From positions 62,001 to 126,000 of the forward strand of contig CAYRYD010000009.1 of the NCBI GenBank assembly GCA_964428345.1: a stretch of DNA of 64,000 bases. Reading direction: 5' to 3'. The translations under genes and the position numbers were made by a program. This document shows positions 34,844 through 43,569 of this stretch, one piece after another. Origin of the DNA: JABDMH01 sp964428345 (GTDB lineage: Bacteria; Bacteroidota; Bacteroidia; Chitinophagales; Saprospiraceae). Below the pieces are notes generated by a model, which was given only the letters and a program-made list of their open reading frames with translations, did no database searches and was not told the origin of the DNA. Position 1 is the first letter of the stretch. Each line of letters opens with the position of its first letter.

Positions 34844-36256
34844 ATGAAAGTTGAACAAATTTATACAGGCTGTCTGGCACAGGGAGCTTATTATATTGAA
34901 AGTAAAGGAGAAGTTGCGATCATTGATCCACTAAGAGAGGTAAGTTCGTATATCCAGAAGGCAGAATCGGATGGGGCTAGGATTAAATATATTTTTGAGA
35001 CCCATTTTCATGCAGATTTTGTAAGTGGTCATGTCACTCTTGCAGAAGAGACGGGAGCGACCATCGTCTACGGCCCGAATGCCAATCCGAGTTTTCCCGT
35101 TCATATTGCCACAGACGGCGAAGAATTCAAATTGGGCGATGTCCTGATCAGGGCATTGCATACACCCGGACACACGATGGAGTCCACTACCTATTTGCTG
35201 ATCGATGAAGAAGGTCGTGATCATGCGATATTTTCAGGAGATACCCTTTTCCTTGGAGATGTGGGCAGACCTGACCTGGCTCAGAAAGCAGCCAACCTGA
35301 CCAAGGAAGATCTGGCCGGATTGCTGTACGACAGCCTGAGATCCAAGATCATGCAGCTGGCAGACGATGTGATCGTCTATCCGGCCCACGGTGCCGGTTC
35401 AGCCTGCGGAAAAAATATGATGAAGGAAACGGTCGATACCCTGGGTAATCAGAAGAAAGTAAATTATGCTTTACGGTCTGACATGACCCGGGAAGAGTTT
35501 ATCCGGGAGGTGACCTCAGGTCTCTTACCTCCACCGGCATATTTCCCACTGAATGTAAAAATGAATAAAGAGGGATATCGACCGATTGATCAGGTTTTAA
35601 GCCAGGGCACCCGTGCGCTCAGTCCGGATGCTTTTGAACTGGAGGCTGAACACCAGGATGCCTTGTTGCTCGATGTGCGACCGGTTGATGAGTTTAGAAA
35701 GGGCTTCGTACCCCGGTCGATCTTTATCGGACTCGACGGAGACTTCGCTCCCTGGGTAGGAGCCATGATCAAAGATACCATGACACCGATACTGCTCATC
35801 GTTTCCGAAGGGAGGGAAGAAGAAGCGGTAACCCGTCTGGCACGGGTAGGATTTGATAATACCCTTGGCTATCTGAAAGGTGGTATCGAAGCCTGGAGAG
35901 CAGCCGGCAAGGAATTGGATACGGTAGATTCAGTTGATGCGACCGGGTTGACCCACATCCTTTCCAAAGAGCCTGAGATACCGGTCTTTGATGTCCGGAA
36001 AGCTTCGGAATATCTGTCCGAACATATGCTCGATGCCCGGAACACTCCCCTCATGTCGATCAATGATCATCTGGCTGAATTTCCTAAAGAAGAAACCTTC
36101 TATGTACATTGTGCCGGTGGTTACCGCTCCATGATTGCAGCCTCGGTCTTAAAATCGAGGGGTTATCATAATCTGGTCGACATTAAAGGTGGTTTTACCG
36201 CCATCAAGGAAACTTCCATCAAGGTATCGGACTATGTTTGTCCGTCTACTTTGTAA
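34844..36256 (+). CDS. CstB-like persulfide dioxygenase with two rhodanese domains
   Basis: 470 residues. The N-terminal metallo-beta-lactamase domain (1-230) has the ETHE1-type motif THFHADFVSGH (His54, His56, Asp58, His63) and HTPGHT, which would bind a single iron. Rhodanese domain 1 (about 260-360) lacks the catalytic cysteine: the loop reads IVSEGREEEA. Rhodanese domain 2 (about 375-465) has Cys423 in YVHCAGGYRS. The layout MBL, pseudo-rhodanese, active rhodanese matches CstB of Staphylococcus, which oxidises persulfides to sulfite and makes thiosulfate. It is flanked by thioredoxin and YeeE/YedE genes. Function: detoxification of sulfide-derived persulfide; thiosulfate production is inferred. 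Confidence 0.88.
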   Translation: MKVEQIYTGCLAQGAYYIESKGEVAIIDPLREVSSYIQKAESDGARIKYIFETHFHADFVSGHVTLAEETGATIVYGPNANPSFPVHIATDGEEFKLGDVLIRALHTPGHTMESTTYLLIDEEGRDHAIFSGDTLFLGDVGRPDLAQKAANLTKEDLAGLLYDSLRSKIMQLADDVIVYPAHGAGSACGKNMMKETVDTLGNQKKVNYALRSDMTREEFIREVTSGLLPPPAYFPLNVKMNKEGYRPIDQVLSQGTRALSPDAFELEAEHQDALLLDVRPVDEFRKGFVPRSIFIGLDGDFAPWVGAMIKDTMTPILLIVSEGREEEAVTRLARVGFDNTLGYLKGGIEAWRAAGKELDTVDSVDATGLTHILSKEPEIPVFDVRKASEYLSEHMLDARNTPLMSINDHLAEFPKEETFYVHCAGGYRSMIAASVLKSRGYHNLVDIKGGFTAIKETSIKVSDYVCPSTL

Positions 36257-36320
36257 TTCGCAGCATTTCAGAATTCTCTGAATAGCTCATTAGATTAAGT
36301 CAATAAAGCAGGTTTTTCAT

Positions 36321-36357
36321 GGTCTGATCCGGATTCACTACGGATCCGGTTCAGACC
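36321..36357. terminator. Strong hairpin between persulfide dioxygenase and YeeE genes
   Basis: 14-base arms (36321-36334 and 36344-36357) with one mismatch, GC-rich, around a nine-base loop. It lies 64 bases after the stop codon at 36256. There is no T tract. It could end transcription or protect mRNA of the upstream gene and set the ratio between the two. Confidence 0.6.
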
Positions 36358-36441
36358 GCATATTCTGCCATCTTCAATGAGACGGCAAGGGAAATCTATG
36401 TGCTTTTAAAAAATCAAAAATCAATCAATAATTCTTAACAA

Positions 36442-37029
36442 ATGGATCAAATACTGGATTTTATTTCACAGCCCTGGCATTGGGCGGCGTCAGGACTGCT
36501 GATAGCAGTGGTCATGCTATTGTTGCTTTATTTTGGAGGAGAATTTGGTGTATCCGGGAATCTCCGTACAATCTGTGCCATAGGAGGAGCAGGCAAACGG
36601 ATTGGTTTTTTCAATTTTGACTGGAAAAAACAAACATGGAATCTGGTCTTTATTGCCGGTGCAGTCGTGGGTGGATTTATTGCATTTGAATATCTCGCCA
36701 GCGATCAACCGGTGCAGATTGCACAGTCAACCAGCGATCATCTGCAGAAACTTGGTATTGAAACACCGAAAGTCATTGAGGAAGGGCATGGATTTGTACC
36801 GATGGAAATCTTCGGATCGGACCAGCTTTTTTCTTTACGAAATATTCTATTTCTGGTTGTAGGTGGTTTCCTTGTCGGGTTTGGTACCCGTTGGGCAGGA
36901 GGTTGCACCTCCGGACATGCTATCAGCGGATTATCCAATTTACAGATTCCATCCCTGATCGCGGTCATCGGTTTCTTCATCGGCGGTCTGTTGATGAGTC
37001 ATTTCATCCTGCCGCTGATTCTCGGTTAG
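36442..37029 (+). CDS. YeeE/YedE sulfur transport protein, large half
   Basis: 195 residues. Membrane segments about 15-32, 69-88, 135-155 and 170-192. The conserved cysteine is in RWAGGCTSGHAISGLS, the signature of YeeE/YedE (thiosulfate/sulfur import, TsuA-like). Bacteroidota often split this transporter into two genes; the next gene is the other half. The protein is smaller than full-length E. coli YeeE (about 350 residues), as expected for a split form. Imported thiosulfate or sulfur could feed the rhodanese, or the pair may export product; direction is inferred. Confidence 0.87.
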   Translation: MDQILDFISQPWHWAASGLLIAVVMLLLLYFGGEFGVSGNLRTICAIGGAGKRIGFFNFDWKKQTWNLVFIAGAVVGGFIAFEYLASDQPVQIAQSTSDHLQKLGIETPKVIEEGHGFVPMEIFGSDQLFSLRNILFLVVGGFLVGFGTRWAGGCTSGHAISGLSNLQIPSLIAVIGFFIGGLLMSHFILPLILG

Positions 37030-37126
37030 AACCCGTAATCCGGCCACAGGTTTTCCATAAGATACTCGGTTTAATCACAACCAGGTTTTTGTCTTTTTAA
37101 ATCAGTTAATTCAAATTCAAGAATAA

Positions 37127-37540
37127 ATGAGATTATTGAAATATTTTATAGTAGGTATCTTTTTTGGTATTGTTATGACCAAATCCGAAGCGATTTCCTG
37201 GTTTCGGATTCAGGAAATGTTCCGGTTTGAAAGTTTCCATATGTACGGCATTATCGGAACGGCCGTAATGACCGGAGTTATCGCATTGTTTCTCATGAAG
37301 AGGGCAGGTGTGAAGACATTAACGGGAAGTGAACTTAATCTGAATCCGAAAGCCATGAGTGTTCCCCGCTATCTGTTGGGAGGTAGTGTCTTTGGATTGG
37401 GTTGGGCGATGACCGGTGCCTGCCCCGGCCCTATGTTTACCCTGATGGGACACGGACTGTTTTCCATCATTCTCGTCATTGGTAGTGCGGTCTTGGGAAC
37501 CTACTTCTATGGTTTGTTCCGGCACCGGTTGCCTCACTGA
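37127..37540 (+). CDS. YeeE/YedE sulfur transport protein, small half
   Basis: 137 residues with membrane segments about 5-20, 38-58, 82-100 and 112-130. The second YeeE/YedE cysteine motif is WAMTGACPGPMFTLMG. It follows its partner by 97 bases. Together the two give the conserved cysteine pathway of the transporter (GGCTSGH in one half, ACPGP in the other). A heteromeric pair like PmpA/PmpB or split TsuA is the best reading. Confidence 0.86.
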   Translation: MRLLKYFIVGIFFGIVMTKSEAISWFRIQEMFRFESFHMYGIIGTAVMTGVIALFLMKRAGVKTLTGSELNLNPKAMSVPRYLLGGSVFGLGWAMTGACPGPMFTLMGHGLFSIILVIGSAVLGTYFYGLFRHRLPH

Positions 37541-37607
37541 GGTGCCGGTGCTTACGGATCCATTGCTGATGTCCGGATTTAAATTAGGTATCTGACCGGC
37601 TAGGCTG

Positions 37608-37615
37608 TATTTTTG
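37608..37615 (+). promoter_or_regulatory. corA: Bacteroidota -7 promoter box for corA
   Basis: TATTTTTG is a perfect TAnnTTTG. A weak TTAG lies 20 bases upstream. The box covers the first TTG of the frame (37613), which therefore cannot be the start codon of a message from this promoter. This favours the TTG at 37637. Confidence 0.6.
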
Positions 37616-37636
37616 TATCAGACAATAATACTGACC

Positions 37637-38698
37637 TTGAAAAAAGCTAAACGAGGCAGACCTCAAAAGTTGAAATTGGGATTACCCCCGGGGTCACTGG
37701 TGTTTACCGGCGAACAAAAACTGGAAAATCCCTATGTAACCATCACCCGGTACAGCGGACTGGAGTATGAGACTGGTACCTTACACCAGGTACTCCCGTC
37801 CGTCGATCCCCAATTTATCACCTGGATCGATGTGAGGGGAGTGCATGACCCTGTATTGATTGAGAATATTGGTCGTACTTACAATATCCACCCCCTGATT
37901 CTCGAAGACATAATGGATGTGCATCAACGTCCAAAATTTGAGGAATACGACAGCGGGTTTTATTTTACACTGCGCAATTATAAATATGATCCCGAACAAC
38001 GGTCGATCATACCGGAGCAGATATCGATTTATGCCGGTCGCAATTTTGTTTTTTCTTTTCAGGAGGATAAGGAAGAGCTATTTAACGAGATTATTGTCCG
38101 GTTGGAAACGGGTAAAGGTAAATTGCGCCATCGAACCTCAGATTACCTGGTTTATACCTTGATTGACCGCATCGTAGACGGTTATTTTGTAGTACTTGAT
38201 CAGATCGGAGAGACCATTGAACACCTGGAAGAAGAAATCCTGACTGATGTTACCCGGGCTACCAAGGGAAAGATCCATAACCTCAAAAGAGAGTTACTTA
38301 CCCTGCGACGGTCTTTGTCGCCCCTTCGGGAGGCTATTGGATTGATGATAAAGACTGATTCGGAGTTTGTTGAAGAGACCACTGGCATCTTTCTCCGTGA
38401 TTTGTATGACCACTGTGTGCAGGCTTTTGAAATATTGGAGACTTCCCGTGACAATCTGACCAGCCTTCAGGATCTTTACATTTCCGAATTGGGATTTCGC
38501 ACCAATTCCATCATGCAGGTCCTCACCATCGTAGCGACCATTTTTATTCCCTTGACCTTTTTGGTCGGCGTATATGGGATGAACTTTGACTATTTTCCTG
38601 AATTACACTATCCATACAGCTACCCGATACTTTGGGGTGTTATGCTGGTGATCTCAGTGGTGATGTTGTTTTATTTCCGCCGGAAAAACTGGCTTTAG
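37637..38698 (+). CDS. corA: CorA family magnesium/cobalt transporter
   Basis: 353 residues from a TTG start at 37637, which gives MKKAKRGRPQ. The frame runs back eight codons to another TTG that overlaps the promoter. The cytoplasmic alpha/beta domain and long stalk helix are followed by two C-terminal membrane helices. The hallmark YGMNF motif is in FLVGVYGMNFDYFPEL. It imports Mg2+ (or Co2+) as a pentamer in the inner membrane. RRKNWL at the tail is the usual positive end. It is not obviously linked to the sulfur genes upstream. Confidence 0.9.
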   Translation: MKKAKRGRPQKLKLGLPPGSLVFTGEQKLENPYVTITRYSGLEYETGTLHQVLPSVDPQFITWIDVRGVHDPVLIENIGRTYNIHPLILEDIMDVHQRPKFEEYDSGFYFTLRNYKYDPEQRSIIPEQISIYAGRNFVFSFQEDKEELFNEIIVRLETGKGKLRHRTSDYLVYTLIDRIVDGYFVVLDQIGETIEHLEEEILTDVTRATKGKIHNLKRELLTLRRSLSPLREAIGLMIKTDSEFVEETTGIFLRDLYDHCVQAFEILETSRDNLTSLQDLYISELGFRTNSIMQVLTIVATIFIPLTFLVGVYGMNFDYFPELHYPYSYPILWGVMLVISVVMLFYFRRKNWL

Positions 38699-38811
38699 TA
38701 GGGATAGCCCCAGAGGAGTCTCCTCTGATCCTTCTTCGAAGATCGTTTGATTGATTGGATCATGAGGCCCGGGTGGCCCGATGACAGGAATCATTGAAAG
38801 TTAGTTGTTTC

Positions 38812-38827
38812 AGTGATCAAAGTCACT
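38812..38827. promoter_or_regulatory. CRP/FNR-type palindrome upstream of the AhpD-like gene
   Basis: AGTGA-TCAAAG-TCACT has perfect five-base arms and the same six-base spacing as the sites at 32256 and 34767. It lies 104-119 bases before the ATG of gene 38931-39308. Confidence 0.5.
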
Positions 38828-38930
38828 AAGATTGGCCAGCGCGGGTCCTTCGAATGATTTAAATTGTATGAAGACCGGTTTGACCAAACACTCATGGACT
38901 TAAACCAGTAAACAGTTAAATAAAAGTCTC

Positions 38931-39308
38931 ATGAAAGATTATAAAAATCTATTTGAACACGTTAGTCGGATGATGAAAGAGCTGGAGAATGAGATTCCCG
39001 AAACAATGGCCGGCTACGAGAAAATGCAGCGGAACCATTCAATGAATGGAGCATTAAGCGCTAAGACCAAAGAATTGATTGCTCTAGGCATCTCCATCAC
39101 GACACAATGTGAAGAGTGCATTGTGACTCATTTGCGCCATGCCATTGAAGGAGGAGCCAGCCGGGCAGAAATTCTTGAAGTGATCTCCGTTGCGATTATG
39201 ATGGGAGGTGCTCCTGTCATGGCATCTGCCGGTCATGTCCTGCAGGCTATGAACCAGTTGCTCGAACAAAAGGAACCGGCCCGCCTGTATGACCATACTC
39301 CGGTTTAG
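38931..39308 (+). CDS. Carboxymuconolactone decarboxylase/AhpD-like protein
   Basis: 125 residues. The AhpD-type redox motif is CEECIVTH (Cys-X2-Cys-X3-His), with ALSAKTKELIALGISITTQ before it and the typical A..GASRAEILEVISVAIMMGGAP after. Proteins of this type reduce peroxiredoxins or act as gamma-carboxymuconolactone decarboxylases. The two cysteines favour a redox role. A CRP/FNR-like site lies upstream. It converges on a hypothetical gene. Confidence 0.86.
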   Translation: MKDYKNLFEHVSRMMKELENEIPETMAGYEKMQRNHSMNGALSAKTKELIALGISITTQCEECIVTHLRHAIEGGASRAEILEVISVAIMMGGAPVMASAGHVLQAMNQLLEQKEPARLYDHTPV

Positions 39309-39344
39309 GAAAGGAAATGTAGATTAGATCGTTTTGACGGATGA

Positions 39345-39812
39345 CTATAAAATAGTCATGGGATAGACATGGGTCAGCTCATTGAAAATCTTCATTTTCA
39401 GATCCCCATAGACCTGTGAAAATTGCTGCATCTTCATCTTGATATCACGCATTTTGAGATCAGTATTGATTACATAACGCTGCAATAGATCAAGATTCTG
39501 CTCCATATCGAGAATTTCAACCTCAAGATTCCTTATATCTGAATTGATGATATGCTGTAACTTTCGTTGCAGTACGGTCAAATGCTGGTGACCGGATTCT
39601 TCTCCCATCACAGATATCGTAATCAAACGGTCGATTAGGCACGCTTCCTTCTTCAATCGTTCGAGAATACCCAACCATTTCTTAAAGGATTTGACCCACA
39701 GATTGATAACCGTTGCGGGGGTGGCTTTCCTAGATTCGAATGGGTTTACGTCTTGAGCTATCGAAGGGGACTTCAAGACGGTGGTCGTTTTCTCTTCCTT
39801 TAAGTTAATCAT
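39345..39812 (-). CDS. Coiled-coil hypothetical protein
   Basis: 155 residues, no signal peptide. The body from about residue 40 on is predicted all-helical, with heptads in VLQRKLQHIINSDIRNLEVEILDMEQNLDLLQRYV. A conserved-looking VKSFKKWLGILERLKKEACLIDR lies in front. I do not recognise the family. It could be a regulator or stress-protein partner, but no evidence decides. Downstream gene converges at 36 bases; upstream is a 283-base region shared with glk. Confidence 0.55.
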   Translation of the reverse strand: MINLKEEKTTTVLKSPSIAQDVNPFESRKATPATVINLWVKSFKKWLGILERLKKEACLIDRLITISVMGEESGHQHLTVLQRKLQHIINSDIRNLEVEILDMEQNLDLLQRYVINTDLKMRDIKMKMQQFSQVYGDLKMKIFNELTHVYPMTIL

Positions 39813-39996
39813 TTTATCCAGAGTTAGTTAGGTTCACCAATGGCCTTAGTCATTCAACATTCATGGAGTAGGAAAGTTCTTGAGCCCGTCGTAATTTTTA
39901 GAACGCCTGGGGAGACAGGTTGGTATAAACTCTTGTTCATAAATTTTACGTACCTACTAAAATAAAGGATTTAATCCAGCCATGCTGATGATTTTC

Positions 39997-40008
39997 ATCA
40001 TATATGAT
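39997..40008. promoter_or_regulatory. Perfect AT-rich palindrome in the divergent gap before glk
   Basis: ATCATATATGAT is a perfect 12-base palindrome, preceded by GATGA-TTT-TCATC (39987-39999), which overlaps its first bases. It sits 88 bases before the glk start in the 283-base region between divergent genes. An operator is possible; no known factor is assigned. Confidence 0.35.
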
Positions 40009-40069
40009 TTTTTTCTGTAGTACCCCTTACCGGGAAAGAGGAGGCGGGTGCCGGATTTCGAAAAAGTTG

Positions 40070-40077
40070 CATCTTTG
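40070..40077 (+). promoter_or_regulatory. glk: Candidate -7 promoter box for glk
   Basis: CATCTTTG differs from TAnnTTTG by one base and ends 18 bases before the ATG at 40096. No good -33 box is visible. If used, it makes the upstream in-frame GTG (40048) part of the promoter rather than the gene start. Confidence 0.45.
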
Positions 40078-40095
40078 CCTCGCGAATTCAATCAC

Positions 40096-41127
40096 ATGAT
40101 CCCAATTGTCTATCAGGAATTTGGCTTAAGTGGCCGGCCTATCCGGGTGCTGGCTGGTGATATAGGAGGCACCAAGACCCACCTGGCTCTCTATCATTAC
40201 GAGGAATCATCCTTCCGGCTGGTCAGGGAGAAAACCTATCCCTCCAGACTTCATAGTTCTTTTCCAGCTTTGGTGCTCGACTTTGCCGGTGTCGACAAGC
40301 CTGATTGTCTCAGCCTGGGAGTGGCCGGGCCGGTCATTAATGATATGGTTCATATAACCAACCTAAACTGGTCAATCGAAGCTGGTCAATGCGCCCGGGA
40401 GACCGGCATTGAACGGGTTTACCTGATCAACGATCTGGTCGCCAATATCTATGGACTAGCTACCCTGGAAGCCAAAGACTTTATAGTATTCCACGAAGGG
40501 GTGCCCTCCATCATGGGCAATGCAGCTATGATATCACCGGGTACCGGTCTGGGGGAAGCCGGGATGTTCTGGGACGGACATTATTTTCATCCTTTTGCAA
40601 CCGAAGGCGGTCATGCAGATTATGCTCCGGAAACTGAAGAAGATATTGCCCTCCTCCGGTTTCTTCAGAAAATTCATGGTCATGTCAGCTGGGAAAGGGT
40701 GGTCTCTGGTATGGGAATCTCCCAGATATTTCAGTTTCTGTGTGAGTATCGGAATGTTACTCCGGATACCCACATTGGGGAACGCCTGAAAACTGGTGAT
40801 CCGGCGGCAGTCATTTCGCAGGGTAGCAAGGATGGAGATCCGGTCTGCCGGGAAACCATGCAGATGTTCTGGCGAAATCTGGCCAATGAAGCCGCCAATA
40901 TTGTCATGAAATACAATGGTTTTGGCGGTGTTTTTATCGGCGGTGGAATTGTGCCGAAAAATCTCGATGTGCTCAGTAAAGAAGATTTTTTGCACTACTT
41001 TCTCGAAGCAGGCCGAATGAAAAGCCTGCTCGAAAAAGTACCGGTCCGGATCGTGCTCAACGACCGGGCTGCTTTGCGCGGAGCTTCATTTTACGGAGCC
41101 ATCCGGTACCGCATCGAACATCAGTGA
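40096..41127 (+). CDS. glk: Glucokinase
   Basis: 343 residues from ATG 40096; an in-frame GTG at 40048 would add 16 residues. ATP-dependent glucose phosphorylation to glucose 6-phosphate at the start of glycolysis. Motifs: phosphate-binding GDIGGTKTHLAL, sugar-binding NLNWSIEA, catalytic Asp region LINDLVANIYGL, ISPGTGLGEAG and EGGHADYAP. The fold and length match the E. coli-type Glk (group A, about 321 residues) rather than the ROK family. GGVFIGGGIVPKN is the C-terminal adenosine site. It converges on the GMC gene and is separated from it by a perfect hairpin. Confidence 0.92.
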   Translation: MIPIVYQEFGLSGRPIRVLAGDIGGTKTHLALYHYEESSFRLVREKTYPSRLHSSFPALVLDFAGVDKPDCLSLGVAGPVINDMVHITNLNWSIEAGQCARETGIERVYLINDLVANIYGLATLEAKDFIVFHEGVPSIMGNAAMISPGTGLGEAGMFWDGHYFHPFATEGGHADYAPETEEDIALLRFLQKIHGHVSWERVVSGMGISQIFQFLCEYRNVTPDTHIGERLKTGDPAAVISQGSKDGDPVCRETMQMFWRNLANEAANIVMKYNGFGGVFIGGGIVPKNLDVLSKEDFLHYFLEAGRMKSLLEKVPVRIVLNDRAALRGASFYGAIRYRIEHQ

Positions 41128-41152
41128 GATTAATGTAGTTTACTTTTTCCTT

Positions 41153-41190
41153 CCAAGGGGTCATGACTGTTCCAGGTCATGACCCCTTGG
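41153..41190. terminator. Perfect 15-bp hairpin between convergent genes
   Basis: The arms CCAAGGGGTCATGAC (41153-41167) and GTCATGACCCCTTGG (41176-41190) pair without a mismatch around an eight-base loop. It lies 25 bases past the glk stop and 35 bases before the GMC stop codon on the other strand, so it can end both transcripts. Confidence 0.85.
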
Positions 41191-41225
41191 ATCGCATTAA
41201 TTCGTACAAAGGTTTATCCACCCTT

Positions 41226-42923
41226 CTAGATCTCGTCTTTCTTCAATTGTTCAATAGCGTAATTGGCTGCCCGGGCTGTCAAGGCCATAAAGGTCAGCGA
41301 CGGATTTTGGGTTGATACCGATGTCATACAGGCGCCATCACTGACAAATACGTTGGGACAGGCATGCACCTGATTCCATTTATTCAAGATGGATGTCTTT
41401 GGATCATGCCCCATCCGGATGCCGCCCATTTCGTGGATATCCAGTCCTGGAGCCTGTTTGCTGTCGCTGGTCCGGATATCGGTAAATCCGGCTTTTTCAT
41501 ACATTTCGGTGTACTGCTCGAAAAAGTCCTGAATCATCTTTTCGTCGTTGTCGTCATAATCCATCGAAATATTTAAGATAGGAATGCCCCATTCATCCTT
41601 TTTTCCCGGATCGAGGGTCACCCGGCTGCTCTCCTTCGGTATGGTTTCGCCCATCATACCTGATCCGACCCTCCAGGAACCATATTCTTTTTCTGCCAGC
41701 AGATTGCCGGTCAGGGTTTGACCAAACCCGTCATCATTGATCTGCAATCCCCGATAGGCTCCAAAAGTACAGGCATATCCCCGCAGAAAATCGGTTTCCT
41801 GCCGGTATACATTCCGGAATCGCGGTATATAGGCGGAAGTAGGACGTCCACCTTCCGGAGCGACGTTCTGATGACCGGGATGTGCAGCCGATATCCTTGC
41901 CCGGTAATTATGAAAAGCCACGTATTTTCCCAGTAAACCATTGTCATTACCCAAATCTTCCGGGAATCGTTCGGAGGTTGAGTTTAACAGGATCAGATTG
42001 GAGTTGAGGGTGCCGGCATTCACGAAGATCACCCGGGCGAAATAGGAAGTCGTTTCTTTGGTCTGCCGGTCAACGATCCGCACACCGCTGGCTTTGCCTG
42101 TTTTTTCATCAAATATGATGGAGTGCACCACCGAGTCTGGTCTCAGGATCAGATTGCCTGTTTTTTCGGCCCAGGGTATAAGCGTTGAATTGGCATTGAA
42201 ATAGCCTCCAAACGGACAACCTCGTTGGCACACATTCCTACCCTGACAGATACCACGACCCTGCTGTTTGAAAATATCTTTCATTTCGGTTATATGGGCA
42301 CAACGGGCATAGATGACATGCCGGTCCTGATAGTTGGCCTTTACCGAAGCCTGAAAGTGCTGTTCAACACAATTGAGGTCCCACGCTTTGAGAAACTCTC
42401 CATCCGGAAGGGTATCCAGTCCGTCTCTATTGCCGGATACACCGACAAAATTCTCGACGTACGAATACCAGGGAGCCAAATCATCATAACGGATTGGCCA
42501 GTCGACGGCAAAGCCATCCCTTGCCGGACCTTCAAAATCATGATTACTCCAGCGTTGGGTCTGGCGGGCCCACATGATCGAACGACCTCCTACCTGATAT
42601 CCACGGATCCAGTCAAACGGCTTGGGTTGGCCATAGGGATGTTCCTTGTCTTTCACAAAAAAGTGCATGGCATCTTCCCGGAAGGCATAGCAACGGCTTA
42701 CCACAGGATTTTCTTCAGCCACTTCAATAGGGATCCGACCCCGGTGGCGGAACTCCCAGGGCAGCATATTCGTAGTCGGATAATCTTTAATGTGCCGGAC
42801 ATCCCTTCCTCTTTCAAGTAACAGAGTCTTCAATCCCTTGTCACAAAATTCCTTGGCTGCCCAACCACCGGACATACCGGCACCGATTACAATAGCGTCA
42901 AATGTATGGTTATTATCAGTCAA
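41226..42923 (-). CDS. GMC family oxidoreductase (flavoprotein)
   Basis: 565 residues. The FAD-binding dinucleotide fold is at residues about 11-38 (IVIGAGMSGGWAAKEFCDKG). The GMC motif GYQVGGRSIMWARQTQRWS follows, and the C-terminal half has GGIRMGHDPKTSILN and CPNVFVSDGACMTSVSTQNPSLT. CQRGCPFGGYF could be a cysteine pair region. Such enzymes oxidise sugars or alcohols at the periplasmic side, with a small subunit 3 for export. That subunit is encoded 78 bases upstream (43002-43514). The first codon is TTG, since no ATG lies before the FAD motif. Substrate unknown. Confidence 0.9.
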   Translation of the reverse strand: MTDNNHTFDAIVIGAGMSGGWAAKEFCDKGLKTLLLERGRDVRHIKDYPTTNMLPWEFRHRGRIPIEVAEENPVVSRCYAFREDAMHFFVKDKEHPYGQPKPFDWIRGYQVGGRSIMWARQTQRWSNHDFEGPARDGFAVDWPIRYDDLAPWYSYVENFVGVSGNRDGLDTLPDGEFLKAWDLNCVEQHFQASVKANYQDRHVIYARCAHITEMKDIFKQQGRGICQGRNVCQRGCPFGGYFNANSTLIPWAEKTGNLILRPDSVVHSIIFDEKTGKASGVRIVDRQTKETTSYFARVIFVNAGTLNSNLILLNSTSERFPEDLGNDNGLLGKYVAFHNYRARISAAHPGHQNVAPEGGRPTSAYIPRFRNVYRQETDFLRGYACTFGAYRGLQINDDGFGQTLTGNLLAEKEYGSWRVGSGMMGETIPKESSRVTLDPGKKDEWGIPILNISMDYDDNDEKMIQDFFEQYTEMYEKAGFTDIRTSDSKQAPGLDIHEMGGIRMGHDPKTSILNKWNQVHACPNVFVSDGACMTSVSTQNPSLTFMALTARAANYAIEQLKKDEI

Positions 42924-43001
42924 TTTTAATTTGGTTTATTAGTCTGGAAATCAAATTCATATTGTCGGTTGTCTTCCCTGCCATCAAACACCGCTCATTC
43001 A

Positions 43002-43514
43002 TCAAATTTCTTTGCAACCAAGATACCGGCCGGGTACAAATTCAAATTTCATTTCTTCGGTCATAAATTTTTCACAACTGGTAAAATGTTGTCTGGCCAG
43101 GCTTTTGGTAGTCTGGTAAAACGAGTATAAATTTTCGTCACGATCCTTTGAACCCGCCAGATGGGCATAGATCTCATCCAGTTTTTCATTCGAAAGATTT
43201 TCAAGCGATTTGATCCCCTGCGCAGCGATATCTTGCTGAAAGGTCTTTAATCCATTCAAATACCGTTCGATGTCCTTTGTCGCCGTACAATCATTCAGGA
43301 TAGTCAGTATAAATTCGGATCGTAACTCCGGAGTCTGATAGACGCTGTGATCCACCGGCAGGATCCCCTCGGCAAATTGACGAAAGAGGTTAAATTGCCC
43401 GGCATCCAATGGTACCCGGGCATAAACCGGTACTTCCACTGCCGTGCAACCAGGATATAGAGCTAGTCCGGCACCCATGATGGTCAGTTGCTGAATGGCT
43501 TGTCTTCTGTTCAT
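43002..43514 (-). CDS. Gluconate 2-dehydrogenase subunit 3 family protein
   Basis: 170 residues. MNRRQAIQQLTIMGAGLALYPGCTAVEVP has a twin-arginine-like start and a lipobox-like PGC, so Tat export with lipid anchoring is likely. The remainder is the helical small subunit (FRQFAEGILPVDHSVYQTPEL, FYQTTKSLARQHFTSCEKFMTEEM, FVPGRYLGC). It should escort and stabilise the GMC flavoprotein encoded next (41226-42923). It resembles the orphan at 24579-25145 in length and motif order. Confidence 0.87.
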   Translation of the reverse strand: MNRRQAIQQLTIMGAGLALYPGCTAVEVPVYARVPLDAGQFNLFRQFAEGILPVDHSVYQTPELRSEFILTILNDCTATKDIERYLNGLKTFQQDIAAQGIKSLENLSNEKLDEIYAHLAGSKDRDENLYSFYQTTKSLARQHFTSCEKFMTEEMKFEFVPGRYLGCKEI

Positions 43515-43569
43515 TCCTGTCTGATATTATGGATTAAATATAGTCAAATAGTCTGATACGCTTTTCCGG

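Noticed and set aside
36321..36357. Hairpin as the end of a mobile element
   Set aside because: Arms are short, there is no target duplication and no second copy was noticed in the window.
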